Source of the DNA: Salicibibacter cibi
GTDB taxonomy: Bacteria; Bacillota; Bacilli; Bacillales; Marinococcaceae
Reading direction: 5' to 3'
Assembly (NCBI RefSeq): GCF_016495865.1
Contig: NZ_CP054706.1
Location: forward strand, 3,286,001-3,350,000
DNA: 64,000 nt
The position numbers and the translations under genes are program-made. Positions 30,617 to 38,082 of the stretch are shown here, piece by piece. Numbering within the stretch: position 1 is the stretch's first letter; the number at the start of each line of letters is the position of its first letter. The notes under the pieces are model-generated. The model was not told where the DNA came from. It did no database searches and saw only the letters and a program-made list of their open reading frames with translations.

Positions 30617-30653
30617 AAAACGTCTGACCCAAAGGTTACCAGACGCGTTTTCT
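30617..30653 (-). terminator. Terminator of yurZ
   Basis: AAAACGTCTG...CAGACGCGTTTT forms a stem whose loop also contains an ACC/GGT pair, downstream of the minus-strand yurZ. Confidence 0.7.
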
Positions 30654-30687
30654 AATTCTCATTCATTATCAATTATCTGTTTCTGTT

Positions 30688-31047
30688 TCATGAACCGGTG
30701 TCGAACGTTTCGATGGCGTCTCGCACCACCGTGACCGCTTGGCTTAAAGCCGCGTCTCCCCGAAAGGAAACCGCCACCGCAACAGCCTCCATGATTTCCT
30801 CTTCACTGCAATCTTCATCGATACAATTTTTCGCATGGTTAATGATCGAATATTCTTCATTCATACAGACACTAATTGCAAGCGCAATGAGATATTTGTC
30901 TTTCGCTTTTAATTCCCCTTCCGCAAAGCACGCGTCTGTAAACGCATTGAATTTTCGTGTAAGTTTCGGCAGTTGCCCCGATAAATAGTTCATACCATCT
31001 TTATATTCCTGCAAGGCTTCCTCGATGAATGTCTCGTCCTGTGCCAT
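30688..31047 (-). CDS. yurZ: Carboxymuconolactone decarboxylase family protein (YurZ)
   Basis: A 119-residue protein of the CMD/AhpD-like family, next to the SUF operon as in B. subtilis yurZ. The AhpD-like core includes KDKYLIALAISVCMNEEY and INHAKNCIDEDCSEEE, with cysteine and histidine residues that could support peroxidase or redox chemistry. The start at 31047 (MAQDETFIEE) has GGGAGATG upstream. Family members range from decarboxylases to peroxiredoxin partners; the activity here is unknown. Confidence 0.85.
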   Translation of the reverse strand: MAQDETFIEEALQEYKDGMNYLSGQLPKLTRKFNAFTDACFAEGELKAKDKYLIALAISVCMNEEYSIINHAKNCIDEDCSEEEIMEAVAVAVSFRGDAALSQAVTVVRDAIETFDTGS

Positions 31048-31074
31048 CGGTTCATCTCCCTTTTTGCAGCTAAG

Positions 31075-31392
31075 TTGTTTTTCCCGATTAGCATGTGCAG
31101 GAAAAGGAAAAAAATACATATCAAGAAAAACAACGTCCATTTCGCCCCGGAAAAAGCAGCAAACGCCGGCGATGTAGCAGTTTCATCGCTAGAAATGGCC
31201 CTGGATAACATGGGTTTCTCACGGTCCTTTGAAGAAGTGGACGGAAGAATTCGTGAAATTTTGAAAAATATCCATGGTAACAGCACAGAAGCTGCCGAAA
31301 CGTATAATTGTGCCGGCGACTTGGTCATCGGCGTATAAATTTCCGGCTTCCTAAAAGTTGCCGACGCCATGATTCCACAAGGGGTTGTGTAA
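31075..31392 (+). pseudogene. gdhA: C-terminal fragment of NADP-type glutamate dehydrogenase, with internal stop
   Basis: The plus strand encodes HFAPEKAANAGDVAVSSLEM and then EEVDGRIREILKNIH, which match the C-terminus of hexameric glutamate dehydrogenase. A TAA at 31336-31338 interrupts it. After the stop the same frame continues ISGFLKVADAMIPQGVV to a TAA ending at 31392, which is the normal family end. About three quarters of the gene is missing on the left, where yurZ begins on the other strand. It is a relic. Confidence 0.88.
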
Positions 31393-31519
31393 GTATATGA
31401 ATAAAATTCTCGGTGCATTAATAACGGATATCCACGGATGTCTGGGAAAAAAACCGTTTTGATGCAGTCCAGACACATTTGTGAAATAAGCGCCCGATGC
31501 AAGCGGACGAATGTCGGTT
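31393..31519. other. Intergenic, nothing recognised
   Basis: No gene or motif could be supported between the gdhA relic and the dyad array. Confidence 0.4.
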
Positions 31520-31676
31520 GACGCCATCCTAATCAAAAGTTGGACCTTTTATGGTGTCATTGTCGTCAATGGACGCCATTAAATGTATAAATTGAGTTGT
31601 TTTATGGCGTCATCACTATCCGATGACGCCATGATATGTAAGTTTCTGTAGATTCATGGCACTCAAACGATTGCAA
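31520..31676 (+). repeat. Tandem array of GACGCCAT/ATGGCGTC dyads
   Basis: Three units start at 31520, 31572 and 31625, a period of 52-53 bases. Each unit begins GACGCCAT and has ATGGYGTCAT (or ATGGC) about 24 bases later, so each can fold on its own. The inner sequences differ. A related unit lies at 14437-14520 in the opposite orientation. Confidence 0.7.
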
Positions 31677-31746
31677 GCTGACATATATGGGGGATACACA
31701 CACTTCTCAGTAATGTTCCGCTGCTCTCGTTGTTTCTTACCTACTG

Positions 31747-31790
31747 AAAAAAACGTCCCTCCGAAGGGTTTGCCGCCTTCGAAGGGACGC
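31747..31790 (-). terminator. Terminator of metNPQ
   Basis: CGTCCCTCCGAAGG pairs with CCTTCGAAGGGACG (one mismatch), followed on the minus strand by T7. Confidence 0.88.
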
Positions 31791-31800
31791 TATTAAACAA

Positions 31801-32670
31801 TTACTCTTCGACGGGAACGACTGCTCCATCATACTCTTCTTCCATAAAATCCTGAACTTCCGGCGATTGTAAAACGTCCACAAGGGTAGCAATAGCTTCA
31901 TCATCTTCATCCTCGCTATTTACCACAACCACATTCACATACGGGTTATCGGCACCCGCTGATTCTGATGCGATCGAATCTTCAAGAGGTAACAAGTCAT
32001 GGTCGATGGCAAAGTTGGAATTAATCAAAACCGCGTCTCCTTCACCATTTTCGTAAGCCTGCGGCAACAAAGCCGGTTCATACTGCGGCTCGAAATCGAA
32101 GTCATGGGGGTTTTCTTCAATATCGTCCAACGTCGCTTCGACCCCTTCACCTTCCGCCAATTCGATCAGCCCTTCCTCTTCGAACATCGTCAAGACACGG
32201 CCATGATCCGCAACGGAGTCACTCATAAGGATGGTCGCGCCTTCCGGCAATTCATCGAGGCTATCGTAATCTTGGCTGTATACGCCGATCGGTTCGATAT
32301 GAACACCGCCAACATCAACGAAATCAAACCCAAACTCGTCAATGTGATCTTCAAGAAATGGGATATGTTGATAAAAATTGGCGTCTAAATCGCCGTTATC
32401 CAACGCCTCGTTAGGAATGACATAGTCATTGAATGTTTCGATTTGCATATCAACTCCCTCTTCTTCGAGTAGGTCTTCCGCAAACTCAAGAATTTCAGCG
32501 TGAGGTACGTTTGTGGCACCAACGACTAATTCAGATGGCTCTTCATCATCTGCGGCTTCGGTACTTTCACCTTCTTCCGCTTCATCACCTGCTTCTTCAT
32601 CATCTGCTCCGCAGGCGACAAGTACGGTTGTCAGTGTCCCTAAAGCAATCAGTTTATAAAACTTATTCAT
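31801..32670 (-). CDS. metQ: Methionine ABC transporter substrate-binding lipoprotein MetQ
   Basis: A 289-residue NlpA/MetQ-family lipoprotein that binds methionine outside the membrane and hands it to MetP. The signal peptide ends in the lipobox LVAC near residue 18. An acidic linker (about 20-45) follows. The mature domain has VGATNVPHAEILEFAEDLL and NDYVIPNEALDNGDLDANFY, typical of MetQ. The ATG at 32670 follows AAGGGGA. It is the last gene of metN-metP-metQ. Confidence 0.94.
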   Translation of the reverse strand: MNKFYKLIALGTLTTVLVACGADDEEAGDEAEEGESTEAADDEEPSELVVGATNVPHAEILEFAEDLLEEEGVDMQIETFNDYVIPNEALDNGDLDANFYQHIPFLEDHIDEFGFDFVDVGGVHIEPIGVYSQDYDSLDELPEGATILMSDSVADHGRVLTMFEEEGLIELAEGEGVEATLDDIEENPHDFDFEPQYEPALLPQAYENGEGDAVLINSNFAIDHDLLPLEDSIASESAGADNPYVNVVVVNSEDEDDEAIATLVDVLQSPEVQDFMEEEYDGAVVPVEE

Positions 32671-32683
32671 TTCAATTCTCCCC

Positions 32684-33367
32684 TTATCTTTTATCAATTT
32701 TTCGTGTGATAACATCACCGATTCCTTGAATAATAAACACGATGACCGAGATGATGACCGTCGCAACGATCGTCACATCCGAGCTGTTACGCTGAAAACC
32801 GTCACGAAACGCCAGATCCCCTAACCCGCCGGCGCCGATGACGCCTGCCATCGCCGTATAGCTGACGAGCAATATCGCAGTGACCGTAACGCCGGACACG
32901 AGCGCAGGCAACGACTCGGGAATAAATACCTTGAAAATGATTTGCTTTTGGTTCGCGCCCATAGACCTGGCTGCTTCCACGACACCTTTATCCACCTCAC
33001 GCAAGCCGATTTCCACAAGGCGGGCATAAAAAGCCGCGGAACCGATCACGAGTGCCGGTAAAGCTGCGTTCGGGCCAAGCATTGTTCCCATCACAACATT
33101 CGTAAACGGAATGAGCAAAATAATTAAAATGATGAATGGCACGGAACGAAAAATATTTACAAATCCAGTGGTAACAATGTTTACAATTTTATTTTCCCAG
33201 AGCTGTCCTTTTGAAGATAAGAAAAGAATGAGACCAAGAATGATACCTAAGAAAAAAGTAAACAAGATCGCGACCCCACTCATATAGAGGGTCTCCCACG
33301 TGGCTTCCAGCATGTTTCCCCAATCAACGTTTTCTAGCATGTTTTCCCGATCGATTTCATCAAGCAT
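32684..33367 (-). CDS. metP: Methionine ABC transporter permease MetP
   Basis: A 227-residue MetI/MetP permease with five hydrophobic segments. The EAA loop that docks on the ATPase is EAARSMGANQKQIIFKVFIP, followed by SGVTVTAILLVSYTAMAGVIG. The start at 33367 overlaps the metN stop by eight bases. It forms the membrane channel for methionine import. Confidence 0.94.
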   Translation of the reverse strand: MLDEIDRENMLENVDWGNMLEATWETLYMSGVAILFTFFLGIILGLILFLSSKGQLWENKIVNIVTTGFVNIFRSVPFIILIILLIPFTNVVMGTMLGPNAALPALVIGSAAFYARLVEIGLREVDKGVVEAARSMGANQKQIIFKVFIPESLPALVSGVTVTAILLVSYTAMAGVIGAGGLGDLAFRDGFQRNSSDVTIVATVIISVIVFIIQGIGDVITRKIDKR

Positions 33368-34382
33368 CGGCAATCACCTCTGCTTCCACCCGGTGGCCGT
33401 AAAGAAATTGAATGGCTTCTTTTAATTGCGCTCCATCCCCTTCGATGGAAACGTATAAACTGCCATAGCTCCCGTGCTGCGTTTTGGCAATATTTCCTTG
33501 TAAAATATTCACCGTTACGCCAAACGAACGGATTAATTCGGATACGACCGGTTTTTCCGCGTCATCCCCGACAAACGTTAAGCGAATGACGGTCCCCTTT
33601 TCTCGCTTGAGCTGCTCTTCAATGGCTTCATTGGAATCTTCCGGGTCGGTGACTTGCTTGACGAATGTTTTCGTAATCTCTTGTTGAGGATCTCTAAAGA
33701 CATCCAACACATTTCCCAACTCAACAATTTTGCCATCTTCCATCACGGCAACACGCGAACAAATTTTTTGCACCACTTGCATTTCGTGGGTAATGATGAC
33801 AATCGTGAGCCCTAATTTTTGGTTGATATCGTGGAGCAAATCAAGAATCGCGCCAGTCGTTCGCGGGTCAAGCGCGGAGGTCGCCTCATCACACAAGAGC
33901 ACTTTCGGTTCATTGGCAAGCGCCCGGGCAATGCCGACCCGTTGCTTCTGCCCGCCGCTCAGTTGCGATGGATAAGACGCTTCCCGCCCTTTCAAACCAA
34001 CGAGTTCGATCAACTCTTCCACACGCTCGTTACGTTTTGCTTTTGCAATACCGGCAACTTCAAGGGGGAAAGCAATGTTTTCCCGAACGGTTCGCGACCA
34101 TAGGAGGTTAAAATGTTGAAAGATCATGCTGATTTCTTGCCTTGCGCCCCTTAAGTCTCGATTGGATAGATCCAAAATGTCACGATCTGCAATTTTTAAT
34201 GTGCCGGTCGTGGGCGTTTCCAATCGATTAAGGAGACGTACGAGCGTGCTTTTCCCCGCACCGCTGTAACCGACAATTCCGAAAATCTCTCCCTTTTCAA
34301 TATCTAAATTAATCTCTTTTACCGCTTCGATGGATTGTCCTTTTAATTGAAACGTTTTCGAGATGTTATTCAGATGTATCAG
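33360..34382 (-). CDS. metN: Methionine ABC transporter ATP-binding protein MetN
   Basis: A 340-residue ATPase with Walker A GYSGAGKST, signature LSGGQKQRVGIARA and Walker B VLLCDEATSALD. A C-terminal NIL domain from about residue 265 senses methionine. The start is odd: homology places the first residue at a CTG (34380-34382) followed by IHLNNISKTF, eight bases after AAAGGAGG. No ATG, GTG or TTG is available nearby. Translation from the hairpin element upstream would add 37 unrelated residues and skip the binding site. A SAM-I riboswitch controls the operon. Confidence 0.9.
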   Translation of the reverse strand: MIHLNNISKTFQLKGQSIEAVKEINLDIEKGEIFGIVGYSGAGKSTLVRLLNRLETPTTGTLKIADRDILDLSNRDLRGARQEISMIFQHFNLLWSRTVRENIAFPLEVAGIAKAKRNERVEELIELVGLKGREASYPSQLSGGQKQRVGIARALANEPKVLLCDEATSALDPRTTGAILDLLHDINQKLGLTIVIITHEMQVVQKICSRVAVMEDGKIVELGNVLDVFRDPQQEITKTFVKQVTDPEDSNEAIEEQLKREKGTVIRLTFVGDDAEKPVVSELIRSFGVTVNILQGNIAKTQHGSYGSLYVSIEGDGAQLKEAIQFLYGHRVEAEVIADA

Positions 34383-34441
34383 TGGATGGACCTCCTTTCT
34401 TTTTATTCCTACTATCCTGATAGGCTCAGTGTTTTTTCGTT

Positions 34442-34535
34442 TAGAAAACTTGGCTTTTCGCCAAGCTTTTATGGCGAAAAGCCCTAGTTGCACTTATGTA
34501 GGAAAGAAAGTTGATTTATACTTTCTTTCCTACCA
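34442..34535 (+). repeat. Hairpin element, full copy E, inside the metN leader
   Basis: Stem 1 is GGCTTTTCGCCA...TGGCGAAAAGCC; stem 2 is GTAGGAAAGAAAGT...ACTTTCTTTCCTAC. Stem 2 carries paired changes relative to copies F and H, keeping all pairs. It lies between the riboswitch terminator and the metN binding site. Confidence 0.85.
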
Positions 34536-34575
34536 AAAAAATAACCCTTTAGCCCTACGATGAGCAGAAAGGTTA
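34536..34575 (-). terminator. Riboswitch terminator (SAM-I expression platform)
   Basis: On the minus strand AACCTTT...AAAGGGTT closes a stem and is followed by A and T7. It is the OFF-state terminator of the SAM riboswitch. Confidence 0.8.
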
Positions 34576-34587
34576 CGCATCATTTCT

Positions 34588-34697
34588 GTCTCATCTTCCA
34601 AGGATGAACACCTTGCAGGAATTGGCACCTTTGTAATTCGCCATTACCGGTTGCCGGGCTTCATCGGGCCAGTCCCTCCACCGCTCCAGATAAGAAT
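34588..34697 (-). promoter_or_regulatory. SAM-I (S-box) riboswitch
   Basis: The minus strand reads TTCTTATCTGGAGCGGTGGA, then GGGACTGGCCCGATGAAGCC and CGGCAACC, then GGTGCCAATTCCTGC and GATGAGAC-like closing sequence. These are the conserved P1-P4 and kink-turn elements of the S-box. SAM binding is expected to favour the terminator and shut off metNPQ. Confidence 0.96.
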
Positions 34698-34717
34698 AGT
34701 ATTCTATGAATGCGTTT

Positions 34718-34746
34718 ATTTTAGCACCGGCCCCCTATGCTGTCAA
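34718..34746 (-). promoter_or_regulatory. Sigma-A-type promoter of metNPQ
   Basis: TTGACA (34741-34746) and TAAAAT (34718-34723) on the minus strand are 17 bases apart. Transcription would start about 14 bases before the riboswitch. Confidence 0.85.
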
Positions 34747-34902
34747 CGTATACGATTCATCGGGCATGCGTTGTTGTCATGCGGCATGGACCGGTTTCGG
34801 GCATCTTATGGTCTCGTTTCCGAATCCCAATATAGCAATAGTCAAGTTTGGCGCGTTACAATAGATATATGTAGCTATGTCACCGAGAGGAGTTTTCCTA
34901 TC

Positions 34903-36555
34903 ATGTATGAGCAGTTGGCAACGCTGTGTGAAGCAGAGCAGGCGGAATGGTTAACGATGAAGCTCGTTGCTCTCGATAGCACGAACGGGAGCGCGGGCGA
35001 AATTGAAATATCCGATTATCTACATAAGCTTATTCGTTCCTTCCCATATTTCCAAAAACATCCCGAGCACATATGGTTACAGACGATCCCAAATGACAAG
35101 CGCAAGAATGTGTTTGCTTTTTTACCGGGAAAGGCGAACGCAAAAGAAACGATCCTTTTTCATGCCCATTATGACACCGTGGGCATTGAAGATTATGGGA
35201 CACTGAGTGCGCATGCTTTCGATCCGGAGGCGTTGCTCGCCTATTTTTCCGATGATGTGACAAATACAGAAATCAGGGAAGATGCTGCAACCGGCGATTG
35301 GTTGTTCGCTCGCGGATCAGCGGATATGAAAAGCGGCATTGCGGTTCACCTCGTGAACCTGCTCCGATTCGCGGAACACGAACGGCCGACAGGCAATATC
35401 CTCCTGCTCATCACCGCTGACGAAGAAAGCGAACACGCAGGGATGAAGGCTGCAATCACAGAGTTGCAATATCTCCGAAACGAATGGAGGATCCACTACA
35501 AGGCGGCCATCAACAATGATTATATTTCTCCGCAATATGAAGGGGACAGCACGCGCTATATGTACACGGGCACATGCGGGAAAGTTTTGCCGTGTTTTTA
35601 TGTAGCCGGAAAAGAAAGCCATGTCGGCGACACGATGACGACGGTGAATCCAACATCGATAGCCTCCAAATTAAACTTGGAACTTCATAACAATGTTGAG
35701 ATCGCCGAACAAATGAAAGAGGAATTCATTTTGCCGCCGACATGCTTATATCAACGGGATAACAAGCAAACGTATGACGTGCAAACAGCAACGAGCGCTT
35801 ACATCTATTTTAATTTTTGTTTATATGAACGTACTGTACACGAAGCAACGACACGGTTGTTGGAAATCGCGCGAAGATCGGCAGAAGAAGTGTCAAAAGA
35901 ATACGAAAGCCGCTATCAAGCTTTTACAAAACAAATGGGCAGGGATCCGAAAAACCTCGATTGGTCCGTCGAAGTCACTACGTTTGAAGCTTTCAAAAAG
36001 GAATTGGAAGCATTGAACGCTCCCGTTGCCGATACGATCGAACAAACCGCACACACCTTTCGGCACCTCGACATCCGCGAACGTTTTTTCAAAATCGTGG
36101 AAGCCATGCAAATGTTGGATCCTGCCCGCAAACCGAGAGTCGTTCTTTTTTACGCTCCTCCGTTCCTACCCCATAATCACTTGCAGGAAGGGGCGAAAGA
36201 CCATGACCACTTATTAAAAACACTTGACGAAGCGCTTGCCGCATCTGAAAAGATAAGCGGTGAAACCTATCGCATCCGCCGTTTTTTTCCTTTTATATCC
36301 GATAGCAGTTATCTTGCAATCCAAGAAAGCGATGACGAACTGGCAGCGCTTATTGATAACTTTCCCAGATGGGGCAAAGATTACGAGGTGCCCCTTTCCG
36401 AGATACGCAAACTGAGCATCCCCGCCCTCAACATGGGGGTATATGGCAAAGACGCTCATCAATGGAGCGAACGGTTGTATAAACCATTTAGTTTCCGGGT
36501 TTTACCGGGGTTGATTCGAGACGTGACCGCACGGGCATTTGGCAACTCATCCTGA
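34903..36555 (+). CDS. rocB: M20 family peptidase, RocB-like
   Basis: A 550-residue M20 metallopeptidase-fold protein of the RocB group, which belongs to the arginine/ornithine utilisation regulon in B. subtilis but has no defined reaction. Metal motifs are FHAHYDTVG near residue 90, ARGSADMKSGIA near 145 and ITADEESEHAG near 175. The length fits RocB (about 566) rather than ordinary M20 peptidases (about 400). The ATG at 34903 has GAGAGGAG upstream; further upstream the frame lies in the metN leader. It is monocistronic here and no rocA/rocC genes are nearby. Confidence 0.87.
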   Translation: MYEQLATLCEAEQAEWLTMKLVALDSTNGSAGEIEISDYLHKLIRSFPYFQKHPEHIWLQTIPNDKRKNVFAFLPGKANAKETILFHAHYDTVGIEDYGTLSAHAFDPEALLAYFSDDVTNTEIREDAATGDWLFARGSADMKSGIAVHLVNLLRFAEHERPTGNILLLITADEESEHAGMKAAITELQYLRNEWRIHYKAAINNDYISPQYEGDSTRYMYTGTCGKVLPCFYVAGKESHVGDTMTTVNPTSIASKLNLELHNNVEIAEQMKEEFILPPTCLYQRDNKQTYDVQTATSAYIYFNFCLYERTVHEATTRLLEIARRSAEEVSKEYESRYQAFTKQMGRDPKNLDWSVEVTTFEAFKKELEALNAPVADTIEQTAHTFRHLDIRERFFKIVEAMQMLDPARKPRVVLFYAPPFLPHNHLQEGAKDHDHLLKTLDEALAASEKISGETYRIRRFFPFISDSSYLAIQESDDELAALIDNFPRWGKDYEVPLSEIRKLSIPALNMGVYGKDAHQWSERLYKPFSFRVLPGLIRDVTARAFGNSS

Positions 36556-36599
36556 ACCATGGAGGCGATCATGTTGGCGGGTTTAAATTGTAATTATTG

Positions 36600-36783
36600 T
36601 TAGAAAACTTGGCTTTTCGCCAAGCTTTTATCGCGAAAAGCCTTCGCCCAACTTATGTAGGGAATGCTGAACAACTTGCAGCTATCAGCTGAAGCCGGGA
36701 TGCCGCTTCCATGGCTTCGCTTTCCGCTATTCAGCAATCCCTATGTAGGTAAGAAAGTTGATTTATACTTTCTTACCTACCAA
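36600..36783 (+). repeat. Hairpin element, copy F, split by a MITE
   Basis: The left part (36600-36659) and right part (36742-36783) together make one full element. The MITE at 36660-36741 interrupts it at TATGTA, which is duplicated on both sides. Stem 2 of this copy is GTAGGTAAGAAAGT...ACTTTCTTACCTAC. Confidence 0.85.
36660..36741. mobile_element. MITE, 82-bp deleted copy inserted in the hairpin element
   Basis: Ends GGGAATGCTGAACAAC and CTATTCAGCAATCCC. Exact 6-bp duplication TATGTA at 36654-36659 and 36742-36747. It retains the left end and part of the CTTCCATGGCTTCGCTTTCC core only. Confidence 0.85.
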
Positions 36784-37060
36784 GAAAAAAATACCGTACC
36801 GAACACGCGCCAAGAAACGATTAAAAGACACCGAGCTCATTTGTCCCAACTGCTATCGGGAGAATGAGCTTGATAAAGCACTGATCAACTTGAGTCGATT
36901 GATCTTTTATGTGACGGTAAGTTTTTTTCTTGCTACCCTTGTTTACGGTTTCATGAGTAATTGGATAGCGGATCCACTGTTTAGCTTTTATCTCGGATTA
37001 ATCCCGGCAATCATTTATCCGTTGTTATCGATGTTTTTAATTCGAGTGGAACCAGATTGA
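36758..37060 (+). CDS. Possible small zinc-ribbon membrane protein, N-terminus lost in repeat
   Basis: An open frame of 100 codons. The last 75 residues look genuine: LICPNCYRENELDKALINL (a single CxxC) is followed by two membrane segments (FYVTVSFFLATLVYGF and FSFYLGLIPAIIYPLLSMFL). The first residues come from the hairpin element, and the only start there is a TTG (36758) with no binding site. The gene may have been truncated by the repeat, or it may start at an unrecognised codon. The function is unknown. Confidence 0.4.
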   Translation: MIYTFLPTKKKIPYRTRAKKRLKDTELICPNCYRENELDKALINLSRLIFYVTVSFFLATLVYGFMSNWIADPLFSFYLGLIPAIIYPLLSMFLIRVEPD

Positions 37061-37125
37061 AAATATGTAACACTTACAACTGGAATACGTCACATTTAAA
37101 AAGAGTGCATTAAAGGAGGGGGAGC

Positions 37126-38037
37126 GTGGTTCGTCGATTTTTTTATTCTTTCGTTTTTCTTATAGGATTCGCGGTCGCGGGATGCAGCGATGATGAAACG
37201 GCCCAGCACGAGCGAGCGGACACGCACAGTAATGATGAAGCCGAGTTTGCAGTCGAAGAAGCCGACGACACGGGAGACTCCGAAGGTGAGGTTTCAACGA
37301 CTGACGAAGAAACGAACGACAGCACGGAAGACATAACAGACGTTGATGTGTCGGATCAAATGATTATTTACAACGGGGATATTTCTATTGAAGTGGATCA
37401 ATTCGATGATGCCCAACGTCAAATTGAAGAGCACGCGGAACAAATGGACGGCTATGTCGTTGAATCCAACGTTCATGACCGTGATGATGAAGCAGGAAAC
37501 CGGAGCGGAACGTTTTCGGTGCGGATCCCACAGGAAAACTTCACCTCGTTTTTGGATGAATTGGAAGCCATAGGGACGGAAGTGTTGGAACGTTCCACTT
37601 ACGGAGATGATGTCACAGAGGAATACGTCGATTTAGAATCACGCCTCCAATCCAAGGAGACGGTTGAAGAACGCCTGCTTGCGTTTATGGAAGAAGCAGA
37701 AAACACAGAAGATCTTCTCGATATTTCCGATGATCTAGCTTCCACCCAAGAAGAAATCGAACAAATCGAGGGACGTATGAATTATTTGGAAAATCACGTC
37801 GCATATTCTACGGTGAACATTGATATACAAGAGGTTGCCGCTTCCACCTTACAAGATCGGGAATCATTGAATATATGGGGGCAAGCAACAAGTCTTTTCA
37901 CGGATACAGTGAATGTGCTGGTTTCCCTCTTCTCCGGATTGGTCATATTCATGATCGGTTTGTCCCCTGTGATTATACCCTTGCTGGTGATAGGAGCAGC
38001 CGTCTTGTTTTTCCTGAAAAGAAGACAGAAGCGTTAA
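37126..38037 (+). CDS. DUF4349 domain-containing lipoprotein
   Basis: A 303-residue lipoprotein. The signal peptide leads to the lipobox VAGC near residue 20. An acidic, probably disordered linker (about 23-78) precedes the DUF4349 domain (about 80-270). This has a MIIYNGDISIEVDQF strand, a coiled-coil middle (RLQSKETVEERLLAFMEEAE) and YLENHVAYSTVNIDIQE. A C-terminal membrane segment (about 270-295) ends in RRQKR. The start is GTG at 37126, after GGAGGGGGA. Such proteins are widespread and uncharacterised; the two anchors suggest a bridge at the membrane surface. Confidence 0.85.
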   Translation: MVRRFFYSFVFLIGFAVAGCSDDETAQHERADTHSNDEAEFAVEEADDTGDSEGEVSTTDEETNDSTEDITDVDVSDQMIIYNGDISIEVDQFDDAQRQIEEHAEQMDGYVVESNVHDRDDEAGNRSGTFSVRIPQENFTSFLDELEAIGTEVLERSTYGDDVTEEYVDLESRLQSKETVEERLLAFMEEAENTEDLLDISDDLASTQEEIEQIEGRMNYLENHVAYSTVNIDIQEVAASTLQDRESLNIWGQATSLFTDTVNVLVSLFSGLVIFMIGLSPVIIPLLVIGAAVLFFLKRRQKR

Positions 38038-38082
38038 GTTATCATTCAACCTCGCGCCCATCCGAGAAACCATCGGAGACGT

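Noticed and set aside
31520..31676. CRISPR array
   Set aside because: Only three units, the repeated part is eight bases at each end, the interiors are not unique phage-like spacers, and no cas gene is present.
34442..34535. Protein-coding frame through the hairpin elements (VAFRQAFMAKS-type peptide)
   Set aside because: The frame is kept in several copies only because they share sequence; other copies break it, no binding sites exist, and the paired changes fit an RNA or DNA structure instead.
34651..34902. Longer rocB reading frame starting at 34651
   Set aside because: This part runs antisense through the SAM riboswitch and metN promoter; the ATG at 34903 has the binding site and matches the family start.
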